Assembly (NCBI GenBank): GCA_013399695.1
Contig: VXAU01002077.1
Span: 186,001-250,000 of the forward strand
Reading direction: 5' to 3'
From: Formicarius rufipectus
Lineage: Eukaryota > Chordata > Aves > Passeriformes > Formicariidae
DNA length: 64,000 nt
Position numbers and translations under genes: made by a program. The notes under the pieces are model-generated. The model saw nothing but the letters and a program-made list of their open reading frames with translations, was not told the origin of the DNA and made no database searches. Positions 1 to 14,505 of this stretch are shown one piece after another; positions within the stretch are counted from its first letter, which is position 1, and each line of letters opens with the position of its first letter.

Positions 1-3000
1 CAGCACAGTACTGCTCATTGCACCCTTCCTAGTCTCTCATTGCAAGTTTGTAGTAAGGGTTTGGTTTTGGTTTTTTTTTTCCTTTATTCTTTTTAGAGCA
101 AGAGGGCCGGTGGGAGAGGGCAAGAAAATCAGGACCATTGACTGATATCTGCTGTTTATGTAGATTATCACACACACAAACCCTGCTTGTGTCATTAAAT
201 AGAATATTGTAACTGCTGCCAGTGAACAGACAGGAAATACAGTACTGCCACCTGTTCTATTACAAAGAACAAGACATCTGGAGACTCAACTTTCCTATTA
301 CCTACTTTCTGTGTTTCTTGCTACATGCAGAAAACACCCATTCATTTTATCAGTGCCTACACGCCCTGCAGGTTCATGTTTTGAACCAATATTGAGTTGA
401 ATTTTTGCTGAGGTTTGAAAGGTTGGTTCAGCAAGTACTGGTAAAGTCTTACCAGGCTGGACTACCAGTTCCTTTGGAGATCCCTTCACCCAGTGCACAG
501 GAATATGGCACCAAACATCAACACATTTAACTGTTCCTGTGGGACCCTCATTTAAGTGAGTTTTTTGGAAGATCAGGATCCTCCTTCATGGGGTATCTAC
601 TCCTCCAAAAGTTTTGTCAAAGCTCAAATCGCTTTGAAAGCCATTTGCTTTCCAAAGGTTCCCTTACCAAGGAGACACCTGGAGAAATTCTAGCAATATC
701 TGCTTTTGGAGAATGCCAGGAATACCCAGGTTTGTCCCACTCAGTGACGGTTCAAAAGTGCCTGTTCCAAAGGCAGCATTTCAAAAGCCCATTTAATGTC
801 ACTGGGTGACAAAAGCCTACCTGGCTAACACATCATTTCCAAAACCCTACCAATTCAAAAGCAAAGAAAGGAGCAGCTGAGGACATAAATTTGGCTCTGC
901 CACTGTATCCTCATCAGGTAAGGGGACACAGATTCACCACTTACCTCAACCTACCACATCATGGCCTAAAGTGATGGGACTTTACAATTGTATTATATCA
1001 TATTATCAAACTGGGTTTTTTTGTTTGTTTTGAGGGCACATTCTCTGTTTTGTGAACTTACTTGAAAGCAAATATTTCTGTTTAGCACTTAAAATGTAAA
1101 AAGAAATATTTTCCTGTACAATTCTGTACAGAGCTTAAAAGGAATTGTTTATAACATAGACTCTTGGTAAAAATTTAATAGCTAGCGACTTGTATTTGGG
1201 GTCTTAAAGAACAGATCAGTAATAAGTCCTTAGCATAAAATATCAATTTTAGTACTATTTCATGCATGATTTCTGTGCCGTTTTTAGGACTCGACATTAC
1301 AGGTACAAGAGCAGCACTTGGGGTTTTCAAACCAACAGTCAGAACTTACCCTGTCTCCTCCCACTACAAAAGGAAAATTTCAACTAGTAATTACTTGAGG
1401 TTGAGTTAATGTGGTTTAAAGTTGATAAGAATAATGTGCTTATTTACTATGTGGGTAGTGAAAGATTTATGAGAGCCTTAACTATTAATTTTCACCTTCA
1501 TAAGTGCAGGGATGGTATAAACTACGAGACAGGTTAATTTCACTGTTGTCATTTAGTAACTGTAACTGGCTATTAAAATGAGAGTTTTCTTTAGGGAGTT
1601 TCCCCAGGAGGTTTCCTGCACTACCTTCTCTGGCCAAGTACTTGTCTTTTTTTTTTTTTTACTTCTGTGGGGATATGCAAAGTTTCAGCTTTGTTGCATG
1701 AAAATGCTTTATCAGGAGCAACAATACTCAATTCAAAAAGACTTTCTGTAACAATCTGCAGTTTGGGGGATACAAGGACAAGAATAAACACTGTAATATG
1801 ACATTAAACTTAAGGGTATTTCCTTTTATTAAAAAAAAAAAAAAAAAGAAAAAAGAAATTAAAACCCCCACACCTCTTTAAGTAAGTGGGGAAAAAAACC
1901 TGAGCCCATCATGTCACAATGTAGGTGTGAGCAGGGCAGGCCAGGCTGCTAATTGCTCCTCTGAGACCTGCGGTGTTCACTGCACACCTCACATCATCTG
2001 CACTTTCATTATGAAGGCAAAATTAACCACATGCATTACAGCACAGTCCATTTGCACCTTGGTTACTGGCAAAATACACAACAAGACACCCCAAAATTCA
2101 AGACTAGAAGGGCGAGATTTTTTAGAAATCAGAACTCTGTGTTAGAAGAGTGATTATGTCAGAGAAAACACTCTTCATTATCAAATCACCAAGTGCCCAA
2201 GAGATTACAAAAAAACTTCTGAAAATTCAGCCATTTACTTCCCTCGTTGCATCAAGCTGTAGGTTGTCTCTGTGTAGTTCTTGAAACAATATTTACAGCT
2301 TAAACAGTAACCAACTCTCAAACTACTGACTCAACCTCACCTTTGAAAAAGCTTCATGTGAAAAAGAAGTGGCAAATACCACCTTGGAAGAACATCTGTA
2401 AAACACAGGGTTAAAAATAGTTACCCAAATTGAAAACCAGGCTAGGAATAGACACTTAAATGCATTTTGAGAGCCTTTCTAGTTAATTAGTAAGGCATGA
2501 ACATAGCACATTAGACGAGGATTTTTATTTGTGGCTTTGCCACAGATGTCTCTGGAGATCTCCAACAAATCTCAACCTCTCTGCCTATGAGCTGCTGCAA
2601 ATGGGAAATGGGTCTGTGTAGAACTGTTCTGAAAGAAAAGTAGCACTTCCTACAGAACACATGACATGGGGCCTTTCTTAATGAATCCTGGAGTTTCTTT
2701 TAAAATAAATAAATGAATGAGTCAATGATGAAAAAAAAACGTCCTCCACTACTCACTGCTCTGTATCGACTTTATGAAAAATCATGTTTAACAAGTCCTT
2801 GACTATTTTAGAAAGCTGTTTTCATGAGCATGGAAAAGCTTGCTTTCCTTTTCCCCCACCAAAACTACACCTTGGAAAAGGAAAAAGAAACAAAACAGGG
2901 CATGTAACTCAAAACAGCAAAATAGACAGTAGACCAAAATACCAGAAAGGAATCACTTCTAATCAAGATCTTTTTACAAGGATTTCATCTGTCTTGTGGT

Positions 3001-3948
3001 TTTCAGGTTATAGAATCTAATCCTGGAAATCTTCAGGTCCTTGACAGACCATACAGGTCACAGTTATGCTGCCTTTCCCAGGATGGAAAGCTTTTTGCAG
3101 GATAGAGAGCACAGAAATAACCTGAATTTTGAAGATTTTCCTCTTAGGATGGACAGAAGGCAGATCAATAAATCCCATGTGGCTCTGGTTTTGGGAGACA
3201 GGCCAGAAAGCAAACACATAGAGCAGTTAGGAAAACTGATAGATACCCCTGTGCATGGTTAAGACGGATGAAAATAAGTCTGGAAGGTAAGGGAGAGTGC
3301 ATAAGATGAAAAAAAACCAAATGAAAGTTTGGATTACCTTGACAGAAAGAAGAGACCAAAAGAAAGAGTTGTGCACAAGGAGACTCTAAAAAGCTCTGAA
3401 AGCAACAGTTTGAAAATTAATCCAGTTTTTTCCTCATGATTGAATTCTTTGTTAACATGATTTGAATCTATACTAAGTGTTTAACACCACACTTGGCAAC
3501 TAAAAATCACTTAAATGACTTAGCAGAGGTGAATTCCTACAGTTCCCAGATCACATTGCATTTAACAGATTTTTTTGAGTATATGTTTCTCCTCGCAGGC
3601 AATTGCTACTGCCACTTCTGAAGGGAATTTATATGTGCTAACAACAGCATTCAGCAGCTGTATAGCATCTGAGTATGGAAGTAAATAAATAAAATACTCC
3701 ATACATGCACTTCTTTTCTATTGTTTGAGTTTTCAGATTGCTAAGTATTTTCTAAATAAAAATAAAGACACACTGGTGTAACCATCAGACTTATTTCAAT
3801 CAAGTCCTAGTCCATTTCATACTTGTTAGCCTGAGATCAATTTTGATTACAGAGAAAAGGAAAAAAAAGTAAGATTCCACTGCTACTAATATAAAATGCA
3901 GAATTTACAACCATTGAAAAATTTCTAATAAGAAGCATTAAGCCCCAG

Positions 3949-4020
3949 AACTGCAAATAAATATTTAATATATGTAATATAAATACATATATACATATCT
4001 ATATGTTTTTACACACATAT
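3949..4020. repeat. AT-rich low-complexity stretch
   Basis: Dense TATATA/CATATA/ATATGT alternation with very few G or C bases. It looks like a degenerate (TA)/(TATG) simple repeat within intron 3. Confidence 0.7.
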
Positions 4021-5047
4021 AGGGAGAGGTTTGGGTAGCACCTGCTGCAGTAGCTTTATATAATGCCTTATAAACCCCTGGTTTTGGCCAATTATAACAT
4101 TTTGAAAACTTCTTTTTCAGGAGTTAAGTTTTCCACGATTTTTCTCCAATTGAACAGAATCAAATACCATATTTTTGTTTTATGTCACAGCAGGAAAAAA
4201 AAAAAAAAAAGAAAACTCCCAGGTTTTCATTTTCATATATTGTTTTAATCTCACAATGAAAGAATGGCTGAACTTCACACTTTGACCTCCCAGCATGGCT
4301 GACCCCCACTGATTTCTAGGTACTCCTGTTATTTAGAAAACACTAATACTACCATTAATAAATGTTCCCATGGTATATACCCAAACAGTCCCACAGCTGG
4401 CCATTTCACTTCCTTTCCTCCAAGAAACGTTATTTCTTACCACTGGATAAAGCCAAGCACAGGAGTTGGCCCCAGAGTTCCTTCCAGAAGGAAGCTCTTC
4501 ACTCAGTTCTTGCCTCACCATGGACTTCTCAGCTGAGTCCTTGGGCTGCAGCATCACCTTCCCAACAAGCTGAACAGGCTACCCAAAATCAGTACCTCCC
4601 TTTGTCCTGTCCAGCTCACTTGCACTAAGATGAAAAAGAAAGGAGCCAAGTCTCTTTACAGAAGAGATCCTCATTTGCCTCAGAGTAAACCAGCACATTT
4701 TTTGTCACCTGAAACACAGTTAACTTTGTGCTGAACCATCGTTAAACTGCAGTGTTGGCTTCCAGTTTGAAAAGATGCTTCATAACGGCACCTTCACGTG
4801 GAAATTACCCAAATAGCCATTAAATTCAGGTAAATACCCAGAACTGCCAGTTTTTAATCACCATTTATCACCATTCAGAATACAAACACCTCGCATTCAT
4901 TCCCTGCATTTTCTGAACTCAGAAATGTAACAGCAAACTTCAGAATCGCTCTACAGAAGTCCAAACTGCTAGCAGCTAGTTCTAATGTGGAATTAAAGGG
5001 GAACAAAAAATTAACATCATGGTATCCAAATATTTTTATCTTAGAGA

Positions 5048-5104
5048 CAGTAATATATTTTATTAAATATGATATATATTTTATTTATATACATATTCAA
5101 TATG
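5048..5104. repeat. AT-rich low-complexity stretch
   Basis: Nearly pure A/T sequence (TAATATATTTTATT... ATATATTTTATTTATATAC), a degenerate simple repeat in intron 3. Confidence 0.7.
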
Positions 5105-6788
5105 TGCACTGAGACTACAGCTGCAGCACTTGATTGCATGTGCATAAAATGACACACCTGTCTAATTCATATAAATACAAACTGCCAAGAATATGTCTGT
5201 ACTTCTTCAGACAACAGGTCTTCTTGAAGGGATCTCCAGCAGCTCACATCATGACATTTCATTACCTTTATTTGAGTTAATCTTTTTTTCCCTTAGTTTC
5301 TGCTTCTCTCATCCTTCCACCCTCTCAGAATTAGCTATTAGGGGAAAAAACCTGTATGGGCAGAATTTAACGATCTTCACAAATACAGCAAAAATTAAAC
5401 ACGTGCATTACTTTTAAATTATGTGCAGTTTGAAATGTAAAAGTGTATGAGGGTCACAGGCATATTTATGGCTACCATGACACCCTAAAGTTTTATATAG
5501 CCAGCATGAGCTATAGGATCTCCTATAATATTTTTATAGATAAAGAAAATTAATCTGATATATATATATGTATCTATTACAAGCACTTTTTAATACACCA
5601 CATAACTTCCAAACAGAACACTCAGAAAACAACCCAGAAAGTTTGTGAATGTGCTGTTTTGCTTACATTACCCTTATAAAGTGAAATCACTACATAACTA
5701 ATGACAAGGTACTCTGTAGAAAATAATGCACAAGTCATTATTTCACCCCAAACGAGTTCAATTCATAGCTATTGCTTAGGTAGAAATGTTTTGGGGTTGT
5801 TTGGGGTTTTTTTTGTTGTGTTTTTTTTTTTTTTAACTAAAATAATTATTTGTCATAATAATTTGAATTAGGGCCATCAAGCTGCTTGATATGGGTGCAG
5901 AAGAGCTAAACTTAAGGACTTCTACTGCAACATAGAGATTAGTCCCTTAAGCTGTTTATTACCCTCCAGCGGTGATTTTACATTCCCCTGTGGGGATCGC
6001 TGATACAGTTTCCCTTTACCCAACATGAACTTTTGTCTTACTATTCTGAAGTTACAGTATCAAAACGACTTTGGAACACTTGGTTCAGTTATGGAAATAG
6101 TGAATGACACCGGGGGAAAAGAACCCAGTTCAGAGTAGCATCCCTTTCTTTGGCATCAGGGCTTTTTCCCACCTTCAAGAGGCAGAGCTGTAACAGAGTC
6201 ACACAGAAACAGTACCGAGAGCAGAACGCATAAAGGAGCTGGAAGGCTCTTGCTGCTGCATCCCCAAACCCAGGTCTGAGCCCCACATGAGTCCTGGCTT
6301 CCCTCTGCTTGCTGCTATTTCACCAACAGCAGGTTTTGCCCCTTGAAAATGGCAAGTGTATTTCCATAAACAGGCCCTTAAAAGTGCTGCTGCATCTTTT
6401 TAATACATTAATGTTGAAAAATTGCTGCATTCCCATACCCCGAACCCTGAGCAGAACAGTGGGAATGCAAAACCCACTAGCGCAGGCAGGGGAATAAACC
6501 AGCAATATGATGATTTCTGAGTCTGAAGCCAAACATCATCACACCCCTCTTTTTAGAAGCAGAAAAGGGGGGTGGGCACAAGAGAAAAAAAGAAAAATGA
6601 AGACTGCCAAAAGCAGCGGGCTGAGTGGAGTAACCGGAAGCGTACAATTTACTGCTAATGGTTCGGTGTCTGCAAAGGACTGCTCAAGCTGTGCTCAACA
6701 AAAACTCAGTAATAACCAAAGAGGGAAGCAAAAAAGGCAAGATGTTTGGCTTTACTTTCTGTCAAATGCTGTTAAATATGAGCCACTT

Positions 6789-6809
6789 AAAAAAAAAAAA
6801 AAAAAAAAA
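6789..6809. repeat. poly(A) homopolymer, 21 nt
   Basis: 21 consecutive A on the plus strand (T in gene sense). The upstream sequence is not recognisable as a retrocopy and no target-site duplication was seen, so it is treated as a simple repeat. Confidence 0.85.
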
Positions 6810-9800
6810 TGGAATGAAAGAATGCACTAATGCTTTGTACAGGTGGTACTGAGGTCCCTGGCTGGGCCTGCAGACAAAACCATTCCCGTGTAAACCTTAA
6901 AGAGGATTAATCCTCAAGGACCACTGTAATGAGACCTCAAAGGGCTGAACAACAGCAGCCTATCACGGAGGGAAGCAGTAGCCTGCTCCCAGAAGTCTTC
7001 TCTAGCAGAGTTACATCAAAGCAAACTGGGACCAGATAGCAGGATTCTGCAAGAATCCCTTATCTTGGCGCTGGCGGATGCTTCTCCTCTGATTGTCTTG
7101 AACTGCCACCTGTCCCAGACATCTTTGAAGGCAACGCTAAGCCTGTGATGGATCTGACCTCCTTGAGCTGAGATTCTTTTATGTCTTTCTTCATTTTCTG
7201 CTCTGTTACATTCTTTCCCTGCAACGCACACTACATGAAACAAAGGGAGTTCTCACTCCTTGACTTACTGTCCCCAGCTATTTGAAAGCAAAAAAACAAC
7301 GTTAAGGATTATACTTCACCCGCAATGTGGAGCTGTCCTCAGGAGACAAGCCTCTTATTTTTGAGAGTTATAACTAGATGGCTTTTACACGAAGGGACTT
7401 TACAATGAGGTTCAACGTTGCTGGGAGCCAAGATATGAAAGCTGCATATCAGAGATAGCTTAAAAAAACAAAAAGGTTCATAATACAGAAGTATATGGAA
7501 AACCACGTTACAAAAATAAGCAGGAAAATAACCAGGAAGCAACAAGCCTCAGAGGAAACAGCAAATTATTGCAGTATATGCATGCATCCCATGTTGTACA
7601 CCAGTAGCCTTTAGTACCAGTGTCTGCCACACTATAACAGGGACAAAATCATCCTAGATGAAAAGAGAAAGAGTTGGTCACTCCAAATAAGCCAGCAGCT
7701 CTGCCACCTGGGAGAGGTGCATGCAGTGACATGAAGTACCCAGCTCACACAAAGGGTTATGGCTTCACCAGGAATATCACACAGCAGGATTTGTTTGTAA
7801 ACACTGATGGGCTGGCAGCCACGCTCCTGTGACTTGGTGACATGTACTTGCAGTAGGATCAGCCAGTTACGGAGCTGAAGGAAGGTTCAGGGGGATATCC
7901 TCAGGTTTTATTCTGATAGCTACATGCTACAATACAGAAGTCACCATGCTCTCAAAGGGTTGTGCTGAGGAGGAATACTGCTCCAGCTCCCACCTCTGGT
8001 TTCCCATTCTTGCACTTAATCAGCTCTGGACCAGTTTTTAAGTCTTTTTCTTCTAAGTACATGACAGTGTCAGAAGAACAAGGAGTAAAATATATCCAGG
8101 CTGAAGAGGATCGCTGCCTGCCAGCAGCACCTCTCAGTTCCCTGCACTGCCAAAATAAGGTGGTGTCATTTGTTGCAGTTAGGTGGAAGTTTTATGCAGC
8201 AGGATGGAAGCAGGAAGAGAAAGCACCTGCTTTTGAAGCTCCCTGGGAAATCACAGCTGGAAGAATTCAACCAGCCTTATAAATGGCGAGACTCTGGATC
8301 AAACAGCTGAGCTGGATGCTGTGAAAGACTGCAGCAAACCAGCAGCAGATATATAGGGTCTGAATGTTAACTAAAAAAAGTCATTACATGGAAAACACTG
8401 AGCAGATCCAGGCATTTTCTGGAGCCAAGACCTACTGGCACATGTTGCCAAATGAACGTGGCCTAGGGGTATGGCCTGAAGGAATCTGAAGATGACTCCT
8501 TCCCATCCATATGAGAATTCCCACAACAGGGTATCGTGCTCCAGGACCAATGTCAGGCTAAGCACCAGGATCCCATAAGTTCCCATGCAGGAAACCACAC
8601 CAGTCACCTCTGGACAGCCAGCAGAGCACACCTTTTCACAGGTGAGTGTCTTCCTCAGAGAGCTGTGCCAATACTTTGCGTGGCTGTGACAAGCACTCTA
8701 TCCATGTCTGCAGCCCAGAGGCCACCCCTGTATGGTAAGACATGTCAACCTTGTGCTTTGCCAGCCTTCAAAGCACAGCCTGAGCAGCAATGGGGCTGCA
8801 CAGCCCTGGTCCAGCAGGACCCTGCAAGCCCAGGCAAGCCCCACGTGTTAACACAACACAGGTGACACTCCCCCAGGCTGTCTACCAGAAAATTCCAGAC
8901 AGGGAGAGAGGCTGGTCACAATGCAAGAGGCACAGCATGCTTTAACCCACCTGCACAGACCACCTTCTCAGAGCGTACACACAAAACTAACATCTGTGGT
9001 TGCTCCTCCTTGACCCTGGTTTGCACAGAAGATGAATGGCACTACTGAACACCAGATGTGTGATAATTTGATAAGTAACTACTGACTTGGAAGAGATTTG
9101 CCATTTTCCCACAAAAACACCAGAAACACTTTTACAGGAGCCCAGCATTCTGGGCTTCATTCAGGTTTTTAGTTTCTTCTGTGGGAGCAGGCAAAGCCAG
9201 ATCAGGCGTTTGGCCTTTAAATAAAGGGGCTTCTTCCAGTTCACTTTATGTGATTAAATAAAAGAAAAAAGAAGAACTGAAAACTTGTAAGAGTGAAAAC
9301 AACCATAGACAGTGACCATTGCTTGTCTCATGCCAAGTAGGTGCATATACGAGCAGGCCACACACCAGGCTTTCCAAATCAAACATCCCAAATACAGGGC
9401 AGCTCAGTAATTAGCCTGCAATACGTGATTAGTTCCTCTCCTCTCCCTTCTAGTTAAAAGAAAAAATTTCCACTCCTATCATAGTGGAAATTAATGTTTT
9501 TGATGTCTGGCACCAGTTTTATTGTTAAAAGCACTGTAGATCCCTGGTGTTGATGCCAACTCGAGTATCATCCAGCACGAGGCACGGCTTTGGTGCCAAC
9601 AGCTTCCTATCACTGCACCATGCTGGTCCATCCCAGTAAAGTGAGCAACCACTGTTTATACATAACACAGGCCGTGATCCAAATTTTATTCACCCAAGTA
9701 ACCCAATCTCTTAACAGAAGTCAAGGTGAGAGCTGGAAGCTTTCATCAGTTGTATCTGTAGGTAGGTTGGCGAAAAAGAAACATACAAATCAAATTCAGC

Positions 9801-10649
9801 ACCTTTTCACACTAAGGAGTCTGACAGGCTGGAATGAAATTTGTTTCAACACATTCTAGCTCATTAGTTATTTGTTTCAACACTTGGTATGGTGTTACAC
9901 TCAGCTGTTACCATAATCAGCCACTTACTTGAAAGCATTTCATATGCCATTACTTTTGGCTTGTTACCACAGACTGCTTCAGCAGAGGAATAACAACATT
10001 CAGCTCCTCCTCTGCGAAATGGTAACATGGATCCTTGGGAATTATGGTTTTAAATTACAACTGGCACAGAGAATAGGTAAGAAAAAAGGGGAGAATATAA
10101 GACAATCAGGGATTATTCCAAAGTTCATTGAATTCATTGGGTTCTGGATCAGCATCATTCAACTGTTTAGGAAAAATGAAGGCTCAGGGCAGCACTGAAG
10201 TGTGAAAAGGAAACCAAAATAAACATCGAGGCACCCTCTCTACTACCTTATTCAGTGTGACACATGAAACAAGCAAAACTGAAATTAGAAAGCAACTCTG
10301 TTACCTGGGGAGGTATCTGTGCTGAGCTCCAAAAACTGAAGGACCATTAAAAAAAACCCCAAAATCTAGATATTTTGTTAGTGATAGCTCTTATTTTTGA
10401 AAGGAAGTGTGAGGCTGGTGCACAAACCTGAACATACAAACATTCCCATGCACATATTGCCACCACCACATGAGCCAATGGCCATATGGCAATACAGCAG
10501 CTGTCCTCTTGAACTGTTACGAGGACACTGATTTTTAGGACAGCGCTGTTTCCTCACACTGCTGTGGTTACTGTAAGCTGTATTATCCAAAACGAATAAA
10601 AGTATCCCATATAACTCTGACTGAAGTGAAAAGCATTCCTGACATGATC

Positions 10650-10810
10650 CCCAGAGTCACATGTGACCCTGAGCAAGCTCAAGAGCCCTAATTGTGAGTA
10701 ATTTGAGCAGTGTTCTAATAAGAGTTTAGAGAGTACTGTGTAAACTACACAGGCTAAGAGGTAAAGAGCCAGGCTGAGAGGACGCTAATTGAGCTGCTAG
10801 GTGTGAATAA
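10650..10810. promoter_or_regulatory. Candidate regulatory island: M-box palindrome plus homeodomain and T-box sites
   Basis: A perfect 12-bp palindrome GTCACATGTGAC at 10656-10667 contains the full MITF/TFE M-box (TCACATGTGA). About 120 bp later a CTAATTGAG homeodomain-type core at 10785 is followed within 10 bp by a perfect T-box half-site AGGTGTGA at 10799-10806. No simple repeat interrupts the stretch. Single 8-mers occur by chance about twice per window, so only the grouping is suggestive. Function is inferred. Confidence 0.3.
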
Positions 10811-12706
10811 AAGGAAGCAGAGGCTATGGCTAAGTGGCTCTCCTCCTAAGTAGTGGGCTCAATCAATAGGAATAAAGCTGTACCTGCTAGTGATCCTGGA
10901 AATGGTTCAGCAATCAAAGCATTTACACTGTCTTAAAAGTGAAGGCCTGGACTCCAACAGGAGGTGAGAACTGAGAGACTTCCATGGGACAAGTTTAAAC
11001 TGCACCTTGGTAAGAGGGACCTGTCCAAACCTCCCTTGGCAAGTCCATGGTCCATGCCATGGAGAGAGGAGGCCCATGGTGTCCCCACACTGCCATTACT
11101 CCCATTGCCCAGCCTGAGGCATCCTCTGTGACACAACACCCTCCTTCAGTGCCCACACTCTGCCCCAGCCCCAAGGGCAAGGAGGGGAGCAAGGGAAGAT
11201 GGTGCACATCCAGATCTCAAGCATCCAGAATGCAAGGAAACTACCAGAGAGGGGTCACAACAGAGGAGCACACTGTAGGCATTAGTTACCCTGCAATCTA
11301 TTGCTTGTTCTCTTAACAAAAGCTGGACAATGAGAGCAGAGATGGAGGGGAAAAAAAGCCTGAACTTCAATATTTATTGTCTACACCAACTGAAGGGTCT
11401 TCTGCCTAACACAGACATACAGGTCCATCTTAGATAGGATGTTCAGAGAGTTAACAGATGTGACAGAGGATGCACTAAAGACCAGTCTGTCCAGGCTGGC
11501 AGGTAGATCAACTAAGACCCTCACAGGCATGAAATGGCACTCAGGTGCCAATCTCTACTTAGACAACAAAACTCCCTCTGGTAACACTGACCATTGGCCA
11601 CAAATGCAAGAAAACCATCCCCCTGGCAATGTGAAGCACTGCACAGTGGTTAAGTATATGACCTGTACTCATCAGTTCTGGAGAATCTGCTTCACTTCTT
11701 GACAAAAATCATGACCACTGAACCAGCAGCAAGTTCACATGCTCCCCATGCTTTGCCTCAGAGACTGAAGCTGTTGCAGCCCGAAAGCTCTTACAAATAC
11801 ATCAAACACGAGGGGCGTGAGGCTGAGTGCTGACCAACCTTTTCAAAGCTCTGAGCAGCCCATCCAAAGGGGCTGCTTTTCAAACCTCATTCCCTCAGCC
11901 AAAAAAGGCACACAGGGCAAAGCCCTCAGGGAAAGCTGACTGACAGTAACCTCAGGCATTTCGGGATGCTTCAAAATTTGGAACAAACAATGCTTAATCC
12001 TCTTTTGCCCACTAGTTCCCTACATACCCCTCTTACTTGGGTAGCTCTTTGCACTATACAGCTCACCAAGAGCACAAAGATTACTCTGAAAGCTAACAGA
12101 GAGCTGGTGATTTTGCCTGTTGACAGGCAGTAGAGGAACACAACAGTTACGTGGTTTGGCTTTTTCTTGGTTTGATTTTTTTGGGAAGAGGGGGATGGTT
12201 TGGTGGTTGGGGTTTTTTTTCAGCAATGGGAAGTACCATACCTCTCACATGCTGGCAGATCTGCAGGAGGGAAGAGGAAACTTTGGCTTCTCAGTACTTT
12301 TCCCCACCTTCCAGCTGCTGATGGTATAGAAGGTACCTTTTAAGGACACAAGATCAACCCAAACCCACTACACATCTTCAGTTTTAAAAGCATCGTGACA
12401 AATGTCTGTGTATCAAGAGGAACAGAAACTTTGAAGAAGCTTTTCATTCTCTCCTGGTTTAGGGACAGCTGATCTGCCTTGATGCTCAATAGATGGATTA
12501 CATTTTTTTCTTGTTTTTCTTTCTCCAGAGTTCTTAAGTATAATTCTGTACCTCTGAGCAATGTATTCTGTCTCCTTCCATCAAGTCAATATACAACAAA
12601 TACATACTGCAGAGCATCTAAAAAAGCTTTAGCTGAAAAAACAAATTGAATCCATTAAAGAGGGGGGTTTACATTTGTCTTCTGTCTTTATCTTCCTTGT
12701 TTCTTG

Positions 12707-12725
12707 AAAAAAAAAAAAAAAAAAA
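12707..12725. repeat. poly(A) homopolymer, 19 nt
   Basis: 19 consecutive A on the plus strand followed by an A/C-rich decay (CCAACAAAAAAACCCCCAAACC). Simple repeat in intron 3. Confidence 0.85.
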
Positions 12726-13792
12726 CCAACAAAAAAACCCCCAAACCACACACCTCACCCCACAGCTTGTACTTGGACAGCCAAAAAAGGAAAGATTAAT
12801 AGAATTTTTTTAATGTGATACTCAAGTCATTTTTAAAATTTTGAAGTCCAACACTATGAAAAGCCATAAGAGACCTCAAATATTCTATTCTACCCTCCAC
12901 ACAAACAGGATCACCTCTTTCCATATCAGTGCCTGCAGTTTCCAACAGAAATTACTACTGTAATGACAGAGAAAGAGTCAAGAGTCAGGACATAGAGAGA
13001 TATCTATTCACCTAAACTTGAAAACCAAACAAAGCAAAAAAAAAAAAGAAAAATAATAAACCTAAAAGATCACCTTTCACTTTCTCAACCACATCACATT
13101 TCAAACTTTCCAGATATTGGCAGTTCTGAAGTCTGTCTCATGCTGATGAGAGAAAAAAATGCAGAAGGAAGGACATCTCTGCATGCAAATCTCTGGGTTC
13201 AGTTGTTGCTTCCAAACGAGACCATCACACAGGGCCAGCAGCTCCAGGGCTCTCAAGGGACTCTGCTGATTTCACAAGAGGGCTCCAGAGAAACGGGCAG
13301 GAGTGCTTGTAATGAGCAGAAGTTCCCAAACACAGCCCAGGAGGTGTGGGAGGCATCTTGGTGAAGGTATTTCAATTTATAAGCTGCTAAGCTTACAAGG
13401 TCTGCAGCACCTTCCTAAATTTCACACTGGAGTTGCCTCTGACCACAAGGTTGAATTTGAGAACCATAATGTTTCTTGTTGGAGGCTATTGAAAGATACT
13501 ATTACATTTTAGACTTTTAATCCCAAAAACGTTTTTTTCAAACAAGGTAATTTTCTTAAAGACCTACACTTCGGTTGCTCAGCTGACAGAAGTAATCTGA
13601 CAGTCACTTTTGCACTAGAGGCTTTTTTTTCCTGTGAGTTTTATTAAAAGCTTTGGGTTTTACTTTTTCCAACTACTCCTACTTGACAACATTTGGAAAC
13701 CACCCCATAAATCACTGTCAGTAGAGAGTTTTGTTACTAGAGCATTTAAGCCTCCCCCTTCTAAAATGCTGCAGAAAGAGTTGAAGAAGTAG

Positions 13793-13876
13793 GACCCAGA
13801 TTTTTCAGAGGTATTTAAGAGGCCAAACTCACTTTGAAATTGAAGAGCACTTAAATGTACCTAAAGACCCTGGCCC
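13793..13876. repeat. Fossil amniote palindromic repeat (TTAGG...TTGAAATT type)
   Basis: The sequence CCAGATTTTTCAGAGGTATTT...TTTGAAATTGAAG...CTTAAATGTACCTAAAG...CTGGCCC matches, in order, the widespread old amniote repeat that reads 'cagattttcaaaggtatttaggcgcctaa...tcaatggga...'. The left arm AGGTATTTAAG pairs with the reverse complement of the right arm (AGGTACATTTAAG), a residual inverted repeat. Many substitutions indicate great age. The family name is not assigned because I cannot search Dfam. Confidence 0.55.
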
Positions 13877-14505
13877 TAAATGTCTACAAGAATTCTTCAC
13901 TGACAGTCTCCTATGGCTGTCCAACCAGAGTGGGGAAAAACTCTCCGTAAAAAGCTGTCTCAGGCTCCTGTCCCCCTGAGACACTGGGAAACTAGGGGTG
14001 AGCTAAGAAGAGTGCCTGCTTTGGGACTATCCAAAAGTGTCTTGGTGGTCTCTCCAGAGTCCCAAAATGTGCCAGGGAGACGACAAGGGAGGTCTCTGTA
14101 AAATAAGTGGGGAGACCTTCCCATGAGCTCATCTGCTGGTGGTGACCTGGACCACTGTCCCTGTCCAGTGACCACACAGAGCTGGCCATTGTGGTTCAAG
14201 CCATGGAAAGTCTCTGATTTCTAATTATTGCATTTTAAAACGGTGTTTCCAGTTACCAGTTTGCATCTGCAGAAACAGAATCCAACTCCTTTCCCCCCTC
14301 TTCCTTTCCTATGGGGAGATGAAGGAAAGGGCATTCTTGACAACAGAAGTTAAAATGCAATAAATGAACATGTGCACGTAGTGAGTCAGAGTTGTATTTT
14401 CCTTGCTGGGGTCTTTTGTTCACGTTGCAAATTGATTTTGAGATGACACCAACACTGGCTAATATGACTCAGGCAGTTTTGAGAGGCCCAACCCTGACAA
14501 AGTCC

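Noticed and set aside
9839..9884. 13-bp direct repeat TTTGTTTCAACAC, two copies 31 bp apart
   Set aside because: Too close to be target-site duplications of an insertion; likely local duplication or chance.
11045..11079. Three CCATGG words within 35 bp
   Set aside because: Short and embedded in GC-rich intron sequence with no larger symmetry; not evidence of a functional element.
12850..12945. Possible CR1 3' fragment (GAGACCTCAAATATTCTATTCTACCC... CAGGATCACCT)
   Set aside because: Resembles the 'gacctcatctagtccaacc...cagggtcacct' region of CR1 only loosely, and neighbouring CR1 sequence is not found.
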